A program made the position numbers and the translations under genes. Below, piece after piece: positions 60,281 to 64,000 of a stretch of 64,000 nt of DNA. The notes beneath the pieces were generated by a model, which ran no database searches, was not told the origin of the DNA, and saw nothing but the letters and a program-made list of their open reading frames with translations. The DNA lies in assembly GCF_026210795.1 (NCBI RefSeq), contig NC_089429.1, positions 5,332,001-5,396,000 on the forward strand, in the 5' to 3' direction. Origin of the DNA: Rhizophagus irregularis. Taxonomy: Eukaryota > Glomeromycota > Glomeromycetes > Glomerales > Glomeraceae. Each line of letters opens with the position of its first letter. Within the stretch, counting starts at the first letter, position 1.

Positions 60281-60777
60281 GAACATCATTATTAAGCACC
60301 ACATTAATCTTCATTGTACAATTGATATAATAATTCAAAACAAATATGACAAATATGACGTCTACCTGAACAAAATCATTGCAAATTTCCTAAAAAAAAA
60401 AAAAAAATTATTGAGATCTAAATTAAACAATGCTATTAATGTTCTTTATCTTGTACTTTAGAAAAATACTATTACTAATAATTGAAATAAATTTTATGCC
60501 AATATTTATTAATAATATTCGATATCTGCGAACGAAACCATAAATTATCACGTATTTTTGTAAAAAATTAAATGTGCTAAGAATTTTATCCGGACACGGA
60601 TCGTGACACTAGTCTGGGTCGAATCAAATAAAGTTAGTTATTCGTTGAATTAAATTTCCATAATGAGTTCACTGTCTATGGAGGAGGTACTTATAAAAGA
60701 AATCAAAATTTTCAAATAACAGACTATCAATAATAAACTTTTTTATTTTTTTTAAAAAAAAAAATAAATAAAAAACA

Positions 60778-61669
60778 ATGCCAGTCAAATTAAATAACAA
60801 TTACGATTTATCAAAAAACGTTATAATACTTACTGGCGCAACTGATGGTAAATAAATTTAACTTAATACAATTCCGCTTCAAATAATTCAATCACTTACA
60901 TTTTATTCTATTTAAGGTATTGGTAAAGAAATGACAAGAATTTTAGCTGGATTTAATCCAAAACGATTGGTTTTACCAGTTCGTAATCAAGAAAAAGCAA
61001 ACGATGTATTAGAATATATTAAATCTTCTAATAGACATGCAAAAAATGTTGAAGTTTGGGAAATGGATTTAGCAGATTTACAAAGTGTAAAAAACTTTGC
61101 TAATAAATTCATCAAAGAAGTTGGAGAATTACATATGTTATTAAATAATGCAGGTAAATTAAAAAATGATGATTTAGTTAATATTGTTGCATTTTTTTTC
61201 TGTATTTATTTATTCGACGTATCTTTCACCGTAGGAGTAATGTCTAGCAATCAAGTTATTAAAACAAAGGATAACCTTGAAATACAATTTCAGGTAAATT
61301 TATTATTATTATTTTTTTCTACAAATCGTTTGCATAGTATTCGCTTTATAACCTTATATATTATTATAGGTCAACCATTTAGCGCCATTTTTACTTACTT
61401 CATTGTTATTGGATACAATTAAAAAATCGGTTTCTGCTGAATTACCCGGAAAAATTGCATTTACTAGCTCATCTGTTCATTTCAATGGTGAGATTGACTT
61501 TGACAATTTAAATCTCGAAAAACATTCTAGCTACTGGAATCCTGTTAAAGGAACTTTGCTAACAATGCTAAATTTTCATAATGCATTGTGCAATCATTGT
61601 ACAAGTCTTGTACAAGGTATTTTAAATCTGAAAATATATAGTACGATATTTCTAACAATACATTTTTAA
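60778..61669 (+). pseudogene. Short-chain dehydrogenase, copy D (3'-truncated)
   Basis: Exons 60778-60847, 60917-61153, 61235-61293 and the start of exon 4 at 61370 are intact: TGATDGIG, NNAG and IAFTSSSV are present. Within exon 4, after NLEKHSSYWNPVKG, the frame shifts relative to the YANTK/YSNTK active site; the remaining sequence in the lost frame would have Phe in place of Tyr. The open frame then runs through unrelated sequence to a stop at 61667-61669. Exons 5 and 6 are absent. Without the catalytic Tyr-Lys pair the product could bind cofactor at most. Probably dead. Confidence 0.82.
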
Positions 61670-62560
61670 TATTAATTTATTCACAATCAATTGTAAAATA
61701 TATAATTCTGATACATTTTCCAATGAATCTTATAATCTTTTACAATGTTTTCACAAGATTTTACTTATATATATATTGTACAAAATATTGTATAATGAAT
61801 TTTCACAATTAATTATTTATAACATAATCTACAATAAATTTTGCAATTAGTAGAATTGCCATTAATCTATCTATAACTAAAAAAATACCGTAATGTTTAG
61901 ATTAGCCTGTATAAATTAATTTTGAATTGCTGATCCGTATTCTTTATAGCTAAGACCCGCTTGATCAGCAAGTAATGTTGTATATCTAATAATCCGAATC
62001 GATCTTTTACTTTCGGTTCTGGTTCTTTCCTCTTTTCTTTTTTGAACCACCTTTTTTCCATTTTTTTTTTCCTCTTTCTTTTTCGGTTTGGTTTTTTTTT
62101 CCAACCCGAGAATTTTTTTGGTTTTTTTATTCTTTCCCTGTTTGGTTTGGTTTTTTTTTCCAAACTGAAAATTTTTTTTTTATAAATAATCCTATTGTTT
62201 GGTCTTTTAAGACCGATTTTTTTTATATTATTATTTTTTTTGGTCTTTTTTTAGACCATATTATTAATTTATTTTAAAATTTTTTTTTCAGTCTTTTTGG
62301 ATCAGATTATTGTTCTTTTTTTTCAGAATTTTTTTCGGTACTTATTTTTTTTTCGGTTCTTTCCTTATCCTTTTTCTTTTCCCCCAAATTTTATTTTTTG
62401 CTTTTTTTTTCAATTTTCTTAATTGTTATTTTTTTTTCCCAAACCACATTCTTAAACCATTTAGATTTAGATCAGTGATCGGATTGACGCTGTGGCACCA
62501 CGGTAATTGCCTTTTTTCCCGATTCTTATTATTATTAGTAATATTTTCCTAATTATTTTT
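61670..62560. repeat. Low-complexity T-rich stretch
   Basis: TTCGGTTTGGTTTTTTTTCC, TTTTTGGTCTTTTTTAGACC and similar words repeat irregularly. Lys/Arg/Glu-rich minus-strand frames here are the complement of T-runs and not credible genes. Confidence 0.6.
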
Positions 62561-62999
62561 TAGGCTCAATATAAATAGACTGAAATAATTTACTTATTTA
62601 TTTTTTGTAAAAATAGATCGGTTTAGTAAATTCTATGGGAAAATGTTTTTTCATGACAATAGATTGTTATAATTGATTTTTGGGGGATTGTGAAATATTT
62701 TTTTGGGAGGATTGCTAACTGACGCCTGGGCGGTTTTTTATCAAATATGTCACATGATGTACAAATTTATTAGTCGGCTGATGGCTGATTTTTTAACTTG
62801 GCTATTTTGATCGGTTAAACTTAAATTTTATTGCGATGATATTTATAAAAAAAAAATTTTTTTGCATATTTATTCAAAATAATCTTATTTGATAAAATTT
62901 TATTTGCAAATATTAAAATTTAAGCCACACATTTACGATTTTAAAGAAAAAAATCACTGTATTTAAACAATAACAATAAATAAAAAGATAAATAAATTA

Positions 63000-63330
63000 C
63001 AATGACCAAGGAGAAAGATGCTAATAAAAAAATGAAATAACAATGGAGTAATGGAAAGTAATAGAAGATGAAAGAGAAAAAAAGAGTAATGAGAAGCAAA
63101 AAGGAGAAATAGGATATGATGAGAGATGAAAAGTAGTGATAGGAAACGAAAAGAAGTGACGGGAGACGAAGAGGAGTGATGGGAGGTAAAAAGGAGTGAT
63201 GGGAGACGAAGAGGAGTGATGGGAAGTAAAAAGGAGTGATGGGAGACGAAGAGGAGTAATGGGAAGTAAAAAGGAGTGATGGGAGACGTAAAGAATTGAT
63301 GAGAAGATGAAGAGGAGTGATGGGAGACGT
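63000..63330. repeat. Purine-rich minisatellite
   Basis: GGAGTGATGGGAGACGAAGA alternates with GGAGTGATGGGAAGTAAAAA from about 63120 to 63330, with looser units before. Almost all purine on the plus strand; comparable to the blocks at 3780-3905 and 39830-40090. Confidence 0.8.
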
Positions 63331-63381
63331 GTGTTATTATTACTCTCTTTATTACTCTCTTACTTGATGGGCAAGTATCAT

Positions 63382-63411
63382 TCCCGCTGCAACGCGACAG
63401 GTTACATCTAG
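63382..63411 (+). mobile_element. Possible Helitron 3' terminus
   Basis: CCCGCTGCAACGCG (imperfect GC-rich hairpin) is followed 9-12 bases later by CTAG and then T, the layout of Helitron 3' ends. The hairpin is weak and no 5' TC end or Rep-helicase is recognised, so this is only suggestive. Confidence 0.3.
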
Positions 63412-63419
63412 TATATACT

Positions 63420-64000
63420 ATTAAAATTTAATATTGACAATAGTATATAATCTATAATGTGATGAACAATAATTTTTAATGTTAAGTTTCGGAGAAATCC
63501 CCCTATTTATATAAAATTATGTATCACGTGTATGTGATATAATCCGCAGTTCGATCAACTAAATTTTTTTTAACCTTTTTTTTAACCTTTTTTTTTAACA
63601 TTTTTTTTTTAAACTTTTTTTTTGAACCTTTTTTTTCATTTTTCCCTTTTCTTTCATTCGCCCCTTCATTTCCCTTCATACCCTTCTTTTGTCTCTCCTT
63701 TATTCTTTCCTTTTCCTTCCCTTCTCTTTTCCCTTTACTTTTACATTTCCCATTTCTTTTTTTTCTTTTTTCCGACCTTTTGTTGAAAAATCTTACTAGC
63801 TATCTCTCCTTAGATGCGAACTTCGGTAAATTTGTCTTTTTTTTTAATTGTTTATTTTTTAACTAACGATTTCTAATAGTTGTTTTTCTTACTTTTTTTT
63901 AGACGATTTAGTTCTTCGGCTATTTTGACACGTGGGAATAAGGTGGAAATTTTTTTTTTTCTTAATTATCTATTTCAATGAAACGTTTTTAACATTTCAA
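63420..64000. other. T- and pyrimidine-rich end of the window
   Basis: From 63560 to 63780 TTTTTTTTAACC and CCTTCCCTTCTCTTTTCCC words dominate. No gene seen. Confidence 0.5.

Noticed and set aside
61897-62163. Lys/Arg-rich minus-strand frame
   Set aside because: Complement of T-rich low-complexity DNA.
1-64000. tRNA or rRNA genes
   Set aside because: No cloverleaf with a proper GTTCRANNC arm was found; occasional GGTTCAAATCC words (47463) lie in inverted repeats.

Overview
The window looks like nuclear DNA of a very AT-rich fungus, and arbuscular mycorrhizal fungi of the Rhizophagus type (Glomeromycotina) fit best. The evidence is many short GT-AG introns (about 60-110 bases), a TKL-like kinase fused to a long Sel1 repeat array, a microsomal P450, a tandem family of short-chain dehydrogenases, 5'-truncated LINEs, a hAT transposon, many small inverted-repeat elements, and a block of degenerate TTAGGG telomere-type repeat. 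This assignment is inference from gene content; no species-diagnostic locus is present.

Layout. 1-3760 is visibly GC-richer than the rest and holds an intact, intronless, virus- or plasmid-like superfamily 3 helicase gene (open at the window start), a small F-box-like/coiled-coil ORF, a perfect 24-base palindrome and a 123-base tandem repeat. 5211-9431 is a chain of three inverted-repeat elements, the first a decayed hAT transposon. 9432-18770 is non-coding: a telomere-like block, a 33-base-arm hairpin, a degenerate tandem array and a 19-base minisatellite. 18771-21029 is a ten-exon P450 gene. 25583-29717 is a kinase-Sel1 gene. 29938-36100 is a graveyard of LINE pieces, small inverted-repeat elements and two broken, unrecognised coding remnants. 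Sel1-only genes lie at 36121-37167 and 45615-47108, separated by a 1.5 kb inverted-repeat element and smaller relatives. A Crypton-like recombinase remnant lies at 47880-48130. 49693-61669 is a cluster of seven short-chain dehydrogenase loci: two intact, one frameshifted, one truncated, three fragments. 61670-64000 is low-complexity and minisatellite DNA.

The genes do not form an operon or an obvious pathway. The P450 and dehydrogenases are plausible redox enzymes of lipid or secondary metabolism, and the kinase-Sel1 and Sel1 proteins belong to signalling and scaffold families. The three Sel1 loci are paralogues: two share their 3' flanks and one carries a BED-type zinc finger cut off by a single-base change in an A-run. 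The most unusual item is the helicase at the left edge with its palindrome and tandem repeats, a candidate integrated replicon whose remainder lies outside the window.
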